Under the pieces are notes generated by a model that was not told the DNA's origin, did not search any database, and worked only from the letters and a program-made list of their open reading frames with translations. Shown here piece by piece: positions 1-7,000 of a stretch of 7,138 bases of DNA (position 1 is its first letter; each line of letters starts with the position of its first letter). Both the position numbers and the translations under genes were made by a program. The stretch comes from an uncultured Ignavibacteriota bacterium (GTDB lineage Bacteria > Bacteroidota > Ignavibacteria > UBA10030 > UBA8401), in NCBI GenBank assembly GCA_903907305.1, contig CAIVNT010000280.1, forward strand, positions 1-7,138. Direction: 5' to 3'.

Positions 1-1528
1 CATACACAACATCCGTTCTCTGTGTATTGAGATTGTTTTTGAAACGGAGGTATAATTGGATCCCCGCGATATTTTTTCTGTTGATCATATTGACGCGGAG
101 TCCTACTTTCGTGATCTCCAGATTGACTCGGGCCGTCAGTGAATCGATCACTGCAAGAGGAGCGGCCGTGGCCGATGGACGTTCGCCTTTGTTCAATTCT
201 GCGACCGGTTCTATCCCTGTGGAATCGATGTTGCTTAATCCGTTAAGAATATTCGAACGGACGGAATCGATATCATTGATATTGACTTGGCCGTCTTGAT
301 TGATATCGGCATATGCGAGTTTGTCGCCGGTGAGGACGATTTTTCCGTTGATGTGGGAAATGATTGATGTCAGGTCCGCCACATCCGTTGCAAAATCATC
401 ATTCGCATCACCCGAAACGATCGCTCCGGTTGCCTGCAGTTGAATGCCCGTAACTGAAGGTGAAGTTGCGGAGATCACGTATCGTCCTGCTTTACTGCCG
501 AGTATCAGTTTTGTTCTTGCATAACCGAGTGAATCGGTCATCACGGTATCCGAAGTGAACCGCTGGCCAACTGCTGCTAACGGTGCGGAGACCAGAGAGA
601 AGATGACCTTTTCATTACGTAAAGGATTACTGAATGCATCGACCAGCGATGCAATCAGTGTTCGAGATGTATCTTTCACTTTTACAAGCTGATTATTACC
701 AGAGCGTTCAGCAACGGCAAACGGCGCCCACTCATATTCCGGTCTGCCGAGCAGATGTGATGAATCAGCAGCGGTCCATCGGCTGAACGAGACAATGCCG
801 GATTTGCTGATCGTTCTTGCAGATGTATCAACCGTTCCCCCCTGTCTTCGCCATGTGGAATCCTGTGTGCTGAATCTCCACAACTGCAGAGAAGAAGGTT
901 CATGACCGTTCAATTCACCGTCCGCAAATTTAAATACGAGTGTTGCATTGACGCGCGAATTGTTCGTGGGTGAAATATCATAATAGCGCAGGATCGGGTG
1001 TTTACCGGTCTTGGCAGTGATCGTGTCGCCGCTCGTCCTCTTGACTGTGGTCGATCCTAACGAAGTGGAACTTGTTTTGATGAGTGAACCAATATTGCCG
1101 AACCCCGACTGTGAAGATGCTGGGAGAAGTTCAGTCTTTTGAATGCTTCCGAAAATAGTTCCGTTCTCAAATAATGAATCTCCTAATGTGATGACATTAC
1201 CTTTGTTGATGGATAAAGAAACAGCGGGAGCCACTTCCAGTTTTCCGTTCACACTGAAATTGGAAGGCGTTGTTGTCTTCACCGCAGAACCGCCGAGACG
1301 CAGATTCCGGTAATCCACGGCCTGCACGTTCTGTGCGCCACCGGAATATTCGAAGGTTCCGCCGACGGTGGATGGTAAACCCGTAACGGTCCGTTTGACG
1401 ATGAATGTGCCGTTGTTATTCAACTGGCCCGTGTTGACGAAGTCCTGCGCGTGCAGAGCGGGAGGGATCAGAGAGAGTCCTCCTGCCAGCGCAAGCCATC
1501 GGCTGAGTTTCTTTATGCTATGCAACAT
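1..1528 (-). CDS. Exported modular protein: beta-strand front part, Big_1-type Ig domain, dockerin type I; 3' end beyond window
   Basis: The frame is open from ATG at 1528 to the left edge and gives 509 residues with no stop. The start is fixed by AAGGTG five bases upstream and by an in-frame TAA four codons upstream. Residues 1-27 form a signal peptide (KK, hydrophobic stretch, ALHA|QDF). Residues 28-80 repeat the N-terminus of the upstream neighbour (QDFVNTG, NNNGTF, GGAQNV...DYRNLRLGG). Residues 130-255 resemble the central VNR domain of the other two proteins (PTNNSRVNATLVFKF, ELNG, LQLWRF, SGIVSFSRWTAAD). Residues 278-367 look like a bacterial Ig-like Big_1 domain (ASLVDAFSNPL, KVIFSL, TDSLGYARTKL, GRYVISA). 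Residues 372-430 are a dockerin pair. Residues 463-509 (NIAGIQLYLRF) resemble the start of a cohesin-like beta-sandwich. No cysteine occurs. It is probably secreted and surface-bound, and a sorting or anchoring domain may lie beyond the edge. The ligand is unknown. The domain order is well supported; the cohesin call is tentative. Confidence 0.9.
   Translation of the reverse strand, partial: MLHSIKKLSRWLALAGGLSLIPPALHAQDFVNTGQLNNNGTFIVKRTVTGLPSTVGGTFEYSGGAQNVQAVDYRNLRLGGSAVKTTTPSNFSVNGKLEVAPAVSLSINKGNVITLGDSLFENGTIFGSIQKTELLPASSQSGFGNIGSLIKTSSTSLGSTTVKRTSGDTITAKTGKHPILRYYDISPTNNSRVNATLVFKFADGELNGHEPSSLQLWRFSTQDSTWRRQGGTVDTSARTISKSGIVSFSRWTAADSSHLLGRPEYEWAPFAVAERSGNNQLVKVKDTSRTLIASLVDAFSNPLRNEKVIFSLVSAPLAAVGQRFTSDTVMTDSLGYARTKLILGSKAGRYVISATSPSVTGIQLQATGAIVSGDANDDFATDVADLTSIISHINGKIVLTGDKLAYADINQDGQVNINDIDSVRSNILNGLSNIDSTGIEPVAELNKGERPSATAAPLAVIDSLTARVNLEITKVGLRVNMINRKNIAGIQLYLRFKNNLNTQRTDVVY
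239..415 (-). other. Dockerin type I domain (two Ca2+-binding F-hand repeats) within the left-edge gene
   Basis: Residues 372-430 of the protein contain two EF-hand-like loops with dockerin spacing. The first is SGDANDDFATDVADL, with D374, N376, D378, D382 and D385 at loop positions 1, 3, 5, 9 and 12. The second is ADINQDGQVNINDID, with D408, N410, D412, N416 and D419 at the same positions. Each loop is followed by a helix (TSIISHING, DSVRSNILNG). The usual Gly at loop position 6 is present in the second repeat (G413) but is Phe (F379) in the first. In known systems dockerins bind cohesin domains in a calcium-dependent way. Here the domain is internal rather than C-terminal, so it may serve as a structural or cell-surface interaction module rather than a cellulosome anchor. 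Confidence 0.85.
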
Positions 1529-1533
1529 GGTCA

Positions 1534-1539
1534 CACCTT
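1534..1539 (-). promoter_or_regulatory. Ribosome binding site of the dockerin gene
   Basis: AAGGTG on the minus strand lies five bases before ATG 1528. The overlapping in-frame TAA (1540-1538) excludes any longer N-terminus except a GTG two codons upstream, which would sit on the ribosome binding site itself. Confidence 0.75.
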
Positions 1540-1581
1540 AAGGGTGAGTGAGATGGAACGAATAGAAGCGATTGAACAACT

Positions 1582-1619
1582 CTTCGGTGGGGACGGTGAG
1601 CAGCCGTCCGATGCCGAAG
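1582..1619 (-). promoter_or_regulatory. Two-tier GC-rich hairpin in the leader of the dockerin gene
   Basis: On the minus strand, CTTCGG (1619-1614) pairs with CCGAAG (1587-1582). Inside it GGACGG (1609-1604) pairs with CCGTCC (1596-1591). A small internal loop (CATC/CCA) lies between the stems and a seven-base loop (CTGCTCA) caps the structure. All twelve pairs are Watson-Crick. It starts 53 bases upstream of the ATG in an otherwise A+T-rich spacer. No U-tract follows on either strand, so a simple intrinsic terminator is unlikely. It could be an mRNA leader element, an RNA-stability or processing structure, or a protein-binding dyad. I do not recognise it as a known riboswitch class. Confidence 0.5.
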
Positions 1620-1755
1620 CACAACGGTATGAAAACAGATATAATATGTTTCTTGAATCTTCATTCAGGATATGTTGTTGCTGTCTCTCTCAAAGTAAAC
1701 AATGAATGTTTCCAAAATCTTAGAGTATGATATAATCTCTCGTCCGATACAAAAT

Positions 1756-1794
1756 ACCGGATTCAAAATGACACATTATGAGTATTGTTCCGGT
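1756..1794 (-). repeat. Inverted repeat 6 bp downstream of the middle gene's stop
   Basis: ACCGGA (1756-1761) and TCCGGT (1789-1794) are a perfect six-base inverted pair separated by 27 bases. On the minus strand the distal arm is followed by ATTTTG. The long loop and short U-run make it a poor intrinsic terminator. It is listed because of its position right after the stop codon; chance is a fair alternative. Confidence 0.2.
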
Positions 1795-1799
1795 CACTG

Positions 1800-3863
1800 C
1801 TAATTGCCGACCTGGACAGTGCCGTCGTTCGTGACGGTACCGGCGTTGGTAAATGTGCCTGTGCCGGAGTTCGCTGCTTTCAGCGTTGTTCCTGTGCCGA
1901 CGGCGACCGAGCCGTTGTTCGTTGTCGCACCGTTCACGGTAAGGATCGTCCCGTTCGTTGCAAGTGTCAGCGTCTTGGATGCATTCACGAGCAGTGTCGA
2001 TGCAGATCCGTTCGCATTGATGCTGACGTTGTGGTTGATCTCAACATCGTCATTGATCGTCGGAACATATCCTTCATCCCATGTGGTCGAAGTATTCCAG
2101 TCCGCAGCAGCGATGGAAATAAGCGATGCGCCTGAATTGCTCATGATAAGCTCTGTTCCTGTCGGAAGCTGAGCATTTGCAGCAGCACTCACACCGGAAG
2201 TGATGCCGGAAAGTGCGATAGCCCCCCATGCTGTTGTGCCGGCTGCGGTACGGACCGCTGCAGATCCGGTAGCGAGTTTTACGCCGGCTCCTTTGAAGAA
2301 GCGGGTTTTGTTCTCATCCTGCGAAGGTTTTTCTGCATTCAGATAACCGACGGTGATCGCCGCTGTTCCTGCAGACCAGCCGGTATATGATGTGGTCACT
2401 TTTCTGTTCACATGCGTTGCCGCTGTGTATCCTGTCGGATTGACACCGGGCTCAACTTTCATTGTGAAGTCCGTGATGGTTGCACCGGTAAAGGTCACAC
2501 CCGTTGCGGAATCGTTGAACGCATATTTTGCTCCGTTCGTTGCGACCGCGCGTTTCATAGTTCCCTTGACCATTTCAAGTGAACCGAATGTACCGACTGC
2601 ACCGGCTGCCGTGTTGGTGATGTTCATGACGGCAGTCGAGCCCATATCGATACCGCGTGTCGGTGTGAGGGTTCCGGCAACATTCAGTGTCAGCTGCGAG
2701 GTCTTTGCTGCTGTTCCGCTCAATGTCAAATTCGTAAAGCTGAGTGATGAAGCTGCGCCGGAGATCGTCTGAGCTCCGCCGTTGAATATTGTTGTTGCAC
2801 CGCTTGCATTTCCTGAATAGGTACCATCCACAGCAAGATTATCCGAGAAGGATGCGGTTGCGCTTGCAGCCAGTTGCAGTGTGGTGGCGTTGGGAACGCT
2901 GACAGCAACGGATGCCGTAAGATTCGTTCCGATGACTGCTGTGCCGCTGACGGTCTTTGTTCCGCTCCCGGAGAGCGAGAGACTGTCATACGTATCACCG
3001 ATGATCGTCTGTGCTCCCGATGCAGCATAGCTGAATGTTCCGTCATACGTGCGCGCACCGCCGGCTGCACTATATGTTCCAGTAAGATTCACATTGCCGA
3101 CAGTTTTTGTTCCCGCACCCGAGAGTGAAAGAGTCCCAGAATATGTTGCGTCGGCAACGGATTGAGAACCGGATCCCGCATTATAGGAGAATGTTCCGTT
3201 CACGGTCGCGCCTGAACCGAGTGTGACAGTTCCGGCGGACTGCAAGGTTCCGGAGTTGGCAAATGTTGCGCCTGTTCCCGTGAATGCATTTGAACCGAAA
3301 TCCAGTATGACGCTATTCGTTAACGTCTTTCCGCTCGATACGGCCACCGTGCCGCTTGTGGTTTTATTCCCTCCGGATGTGATCAGATTGCCGTATGTTG
3401 TTCCGAAGACCACCTGAGCACCGTTGGAGTATTTTGTTGTCCCGGCCGAAACATCGAATGAACCGCTCGTTACCGTAACGGGAACGGTAGTAAGTTTCGA
3501 CAGCGAGAGAGTGTCCGTGGCGGCAGCAAGAACAAAACCGCCGCTCGACTGATTGACGGTGATGTCGCCGGAGACTGTTGTGCTGCCGGCGAATGTCTTG
3601 CTTCCGCTGGCGCCGGTTGCTTTTAGATTACTGTATGTTAATGCGGGAACAGATTGTACCGTTCCGGTGAATTCAACCGTTCCGCCGTAGGAAGCCTGCG
3701 AAGAGGTGAATGTCCCTTTGATCTTAAGAGTGCCGGCACTGTTATTGGTGAATGTGCCGGTGTTGACGATATTCTGCGCGGAAAGGATCCCGGATGATAC
3801 TAATGCAAGCATCATCAACGAGAACATCTTCCGACGAATCGAAATTGCTGATATTCGTAACAT
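1800..3863 (-). CDS. Exported beta-strand repeat protein, 687 aa, complete
   Basis: ATG 3863 is chosen because AAAGGAG lies seven bases upstream and because it gives a typical signal peptide: residues 1-29, SIRRK, a hydrophobic run, then GILSA|QNIVNTG. A longer in-frame start (GTG 3938) would add 25 polar residues ahead of it and lacks a clear ribosome binding site. The mature protein has Ser/Thr/Gly/Ala-rich beta repeats (residues 30-400). At least five copies of the Q-[TS]-[VI] module occur, two of them adjacent (223-318: GTFSYNAGSGSQSV... and GTFSYAASGAQTI...). A VNR domain follows (about 420-575, with THVNRKV, VGYLNAEKPSQ, TRFFKG). Next is a W-N-x5-W module with VPTINDDVEI (589-616), then a tail ending AGTVTNDGTVQVGN. 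There is no cysteine. No enzyme motif, canonical basic type IX sorting tail, LPxTG-like anchor or transmembrane end is visible. The likely role is a surface or extracellular structural or adhesive protein (inference). Confidence 0.92.
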   Translation of the reverse strand: MLRISAISIRRKMFSLMMLALVSSGILSAQNIVNTGTFTNNSAGTLKIKGTFTSSQASYGGTVEFTGTVQSVPALTYSNLKATGASGSKTFAGSTTVSGDITVNQSSGGFVLAAATDTLSLSKLTTVPVTVTSGSFDVSAGTTKYSNGAQVVFGTTYGNLITSGGNKTTSGTVAVSSGKTLTNSVILDFGSNAFTGTGATFANSGTLQSAGTVTLGSGATVNGTFSYNAGSGSQSVADATYSGTLSLSGAGTKTVGNVNLTGTYSAAGGARTYDGTFSYAASGAQTIIGDTYDSLSLSGSGTKTVSGTAVIGTNLTASVAVSVPNATTLQLAASATASFSDNLAVDGTYSGNASGATTIFNGGAQTISGAASSLSFTNLTLSGTAAKTSQLTLNVAGTLTPTRGIDMGSTAVMNITNTAAGAVGTFGSLEMVKGTMKRAVATNGAKYAFNDSATGVTFTGATITDFTMKVEPGVNPTGYTAATHVNRKVTTSYTGWSAGTAAITVGYLNAEKPSQDENKTRFFKGAGVKLATGSAAVRTAAGTTAWGAIALSGITSGVSAAANAQLPTGTELIMSNSGASLISIAAADWNTSTTWDEGYVPTINDDVEINHNVSINANGSASTLLVNASKTLTLATNGTILTVNGATTNNGSVAVGTGTTLKAANSGTGTFTNAGTVTNDGTVQVGN
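2700..3197 (-). repeat. Degenerate beta-strand repeats inside the middle gene
   Basis: Three units are visible in the protein at residues 223-274, 275-318 and 347-388. The first two are adjacent and share GTFSY...[GA]SG[SA]Q[ST][VI]...TY...LSLSG[AS]GTKTV. The third is looser (GGAQTISG...LSFTNLTLSGTAAKT). The same module also occurs earlier in the protein (FTGTVQSVPALTYSNLKATGASGSKT, residues about 65-90). Confidence 0.7.
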
Positions 3864-3870
3864 TGTGTTT

Positions 3871-3877
3871 CTCCTTT
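3871..3877 (-). promoter_or_regulatory. Ribosome binding site of the middle gene
   Basis: AAAGGAG on the minus strand, seven bases from ATG 3863. It decides the start against the longer in-frame GTG 3938 and ATG 3932. Confidence 0.85.
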
Positions 3878-3979
3878 GAGAGTGTTGTGTATGTATTATT
3901 TCTGTTTTCATAATTAGGTTGTTGTTATTCATATCCACTCTTGCTCAGTGAGAGGATGTACTGCTGTTGAATTTTATTG

Positions 3980-3997
3980 TTATGGCGGTCTGTTCAT
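3980..3997 (-). other. Five-codon mini-ORF (MNRPP) with consensus Shine-Dalgarno, possible leader peptide
   Basis: AGGAGG (4007-4002) lies four bases before an ATG that encodes Met-Asn-Arg-Pro-Pro and then stops at TAA. It begins 16 bases after the stop codon of the upstream gene and 117 bases before the next real start. The Pro-Pro-stop end is of the type that can slow ribosomes in known leader peptides. It could equally be the relic of a start region. There is no evidence of expression. Confidence 0.3.
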
Positions 3998-4013
3998 TAT
4001 TCCTCCTGTATGA

Positions 4014-7000
4014 TTAATTTCCTGCGATGACTGTTCCATCATTGATAATTGTTCCGGCATTATTCAGTGAGCCGTTGATCTGCACGGTCACACCGGCATC
4101 CACGGTGACCTGCGTTCCGCTTCTGTTCACAAAGTCGTTGGCGCTGGTGACGGAAGAACCGATCGTCTTTACACCGGTGCGGCTGAACACAAGTGAATTG
4201 TATGTGAATGCCGGGATACTTTGTGATGTTGTTCCGTTAAAGTCGAAGATCGTTCCGGACTGCGAGTAGGAGACTGCTGTTGCAGTGGGAGCGAATATCG
4301 CTGCGATATGTACAGAATCTGATGCGAGTGTGATTGCTGCACTGCCGCGCGCACCGGAGATCGTCAGATTGTGATACGAGAAGGCAGGAACGGTCTGTGC
4401 ACCGGTTCCGTTAAATTCGATAGTGCTTCCCACGCTGCTATAAACGCCGGAAGAAAATGTCGCGGCGGGATTGAAGGTTCCGCTGATCTTGATCACGGAA
4501 GAAGGATCGAATTTTACGCTGTCGCTGTGAGCTCCGCTGATCAGGAGATTGTTGTAGGAGAACGGAATGACCGTCTGTCCTGCTGTTCCATTATATTCAA
4601 TCGTGTTGTTCGTCAGGACGAAACCGCCGGAAGTAAATGTTGAGGAGTTTGTAAAAAGTCCCGCGATGCCGACTGTATCAGCTGCAAATGTTATGGTATT
4701 ACTTGTTCGTGCACCGCTGATGGTGAGATGATGATAATTCAATGCGGTGACGGATTGTGATCCTGTTCCCGTATAGCCGATGGTACCGCCTGTCAACATT
4801 GTTGTTCCGGAAACTGCGGGGAATGCGGTTTGCGTATTCAATGTTCCGGATGTGACGGAAAGATTACCGGACACTGTGAGTGAATTTCCGGTAAGGATCG
4901 TCATGACCGCGCTAGCGTTGCCGATGGAGAGGTCCGCCGTTGTTGCAGTTGCATTAATATTGATGGTAAATGCACCGCCGATGGTGACTGCATCAATATT
5001 TGACGGGACTCCGGAAGGAGTCCAGTTTGCTGCAGTATTCCAGTTATTGTCGACGGAACCGTTCCATACTTTTCCGCTTTCGCCGATCTGGAAATCACCA
5101 AAGACAGTGATCCCAGTTGCTTGCGTTGATACCGCTGTCCGTGTACCAATGGTTTGTAAACCCCACGTTCCGGAGGTCAGTTTGGAGACAGTGAAACTTC
5201 CGGTGGCTGCTCCGGCATCGATGTCACCGGCAACAAATGTGAACGTTGAGGAATAGGAAGTGAATGTTACTCCCGAATTCGAAAGGGTCCACGAACGGTT
5301 GACACTCTTATTTGGATTGATGCCGGAATTCAGGATGTCCGAGTTATCACCGGAGGATGTGCCGGCGATAACATTCCCAGCTGCTGTCACGCTTGCGAAC
5401 GTTAACGATACAGGAGAATACCGTGTTGCGTCTCCGATCTCGAACGTTCTTGTCGGTGATCCGGTCGCAACATTTTTTTGAAGATTTCCAATGATATGAC
5501 CGCTTGTCCTGGACACAGTCCCTGCGGAAGTGATGATCACTTTATTGACGCCGGCATAGATGTTTCCCGATGTCAAGGTCAACGTTCCGGCGATGGTCAT
5601 ATCTGAAGAAAGGGATAGTGTACCGGATGATTTGTTGATTGTGACGTTATTGAATGTACCGGTGGAAGTGAGTGACTGAGTCCCCGTACCATTGAACCGG
5701 ATCGTCGAATTTGTATTGGTGAATGTGCCTCCCGAAATCGTCCAGTTCCCGCTGATGGAATGGGTGGATGTATTGGAGGAGGGGAAGAATGTCCCCGAAG
5801 AAAGAGTGAAATTTCCCACGACGTTGAATTGTGTCGCATTCCCACCGCTGAATGTTCCGCCGGACTGAGAATAATTTCCGCCGACATTCAACACGGTGGA
5901 ATTACCGGCAGTGACTGTTCCCGATGTGATCGTAAGGTCAGCGGCGATCGTATAAGTGGCTGAACTAAGTGTTGTGGCACCGCTTGTTGAAATTATCAGG
6001 CTGCCGTATGCCGGTGCGGCGTTCACTGTTTGCCCGCTTCCGGTGTAGATGACGGAACTTGTTGCCGCGAAAAGTGAAGAGTCGAATGTTGTCGGAGATG
6101 TTCCGCCGATTTTCAATGTGGTTCCTGAGCCAAGCATCAGTATTCCGCCGTCGACACTATTATCCGCAGCAGAGAACGATGCAAGATCGAGCGTTCCGCC
6201 GGTGACATTCAGATTCGAGATCTCCGAGATATTTACAGCGAGTGTCGTTGATGCACTGCTCTTGGAAATCGTCAGTTGATCGAACGTTGTTGCCGAACCG
6301 CCGATGATAGAATTGGATGATCCGTTAAAGGTCACTTCAATTCCATCGTTCACGAACGTTCCATTGTTCGTTAAATTGCCGGTGATCGTGATGTTTGTGA
6401 GTGCTGTCAGACTGTCCCCTGAAGCGATAATGATATTGTTGAATGTTGAAGCACTCCCTGCGCTGACATTCTTCTCTGATGTGTTGTCAAATGTAATGGT
6501 GGAGGTTGCGCCTGTGAATGTTCCTGCAGCAGTGAAATCCCCGGAGATGGTGTGGGAAAGACCGCTTCCGCCGTTCAGTATTGCTCCGGATTGGATAAGA
6601 AGATCGCCGCCGATCGTCCATCCGCTCACGAGCGTGATCCCTGCAGGGTTCGTATTGCTGATGGTGAGATTATTCAGCGTCTGCGTTCCGGATGCGAGTG
6701 TTATCGCGCCTGTGCCTCCGAGTTCCAATGTCCCGCTGCTTGTGAACTCTGTTCCCGATAATCTTACACTGCTGGACGCAGCCGGCGAAATAACAATACT
6801 GCCATTCGATGAGAACGTCCCATTATTTGTAAAGAGTCCGTTAAAAGAGTGTGTGTAACTTCCGCCGATAAACGTTGCACCGACCGCTACCGTGAAGGGA
6901 CCGCTGATCGTCCAGCCAAGCACCGGCGTAATTGGAGCGCTGTTATTAATGTCTACTGTTGAGAACGATGGGGAAGAAGCATCCGAAAAGGTCGGTGAAA

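Larger units (their letters stand above)
1529..1799. other. 271-bp intergenic region upstream of the dockerin gene
   Basis: This spacer separates the TAG of the middle gene from ATG 1528 and is visibly richer in A+T than the genes. It holds a ribosome binding site, a strong hairpin (1582-1619) and a long-looped inverted repeat just after the upstream stop (1756-1794). The length suggests that the dockerin gene could have its own promoter. Weak minus-strand candidates exist: TATTAT/TATATC around 1646-1638, and a TTTG about 18 bases before TATCCTG, which faintly recalls the Bacteroidota TTTG...TAnnTTTG pattern. None has a good partner element, so I call no promoter. Confidence 0.7.
3864..4013. 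other. 150-bp intergenic region between the large and middle genes
   Basis: It contains the mini-ORF near the upstream stop and the ribosome binding site near the downstream start. I see no stable hairpin with a U-tract and no paired promoter elements. Co-transcription of the two genes is therefore plausible (inference). Confidence 0.5.

Noticed and set aside
27..299. Plus-strand frame with a hydrophobic start (FFLLIILTRSP)
   Set aside because: It is antisense to the dockerin region, whose calcium-loop residues prove the minus-strand frame; no good ribosome binding site.
1582..1619. Hairpin as an intrinsic terminator after the middle gene
   Set aside because: No run of U follows on either strand and it lies about 180 bases past the stop.
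1640..1645. TATAAT on the plus strand, and another at about 1731-1736
   Set aside because: No matching -35 element at proper spacing and no plus-strand gene downstream of good quality; chance matches in an A+T-rich spacer.
2726..3070. Minus-strand out-of-frame readings (also 4169-4354, 4901-5149, 5597-5887, 682-903)
   Set aside because: They are Arg/Ser/His-rich frameshift shadows lying wholly within the three genes.
3864..3938. Longer N-terminus of the middle protein from GTG 3938 or ATG 3932
   Set aside because: It would bury the signal peptide behind about 25 polar Asn/His/Gln-rich residues, and the strong AAAGGAG fits ATG 3863.
4092..4784. Tandem repeats as a CRISPR array or recent satellite
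   Set aside because: The periodicity is about 180 bp, coding, and seen at the protein level; the DNA copies are strongly diverged with no identical repeats and spacers.
6304..6858. Long plus-strand open frame (184 codons), with similar ones at 4780-5256, 2353-2772 and 1804-2172
   Set aside because: They lie fully antisense to the repeat genes. Their Val/Pro/Ala-rich translation is what the complement of Gly/Thr/Asn-rich codons gives; no domains, and the repeat pattern belongs to the minus strand.
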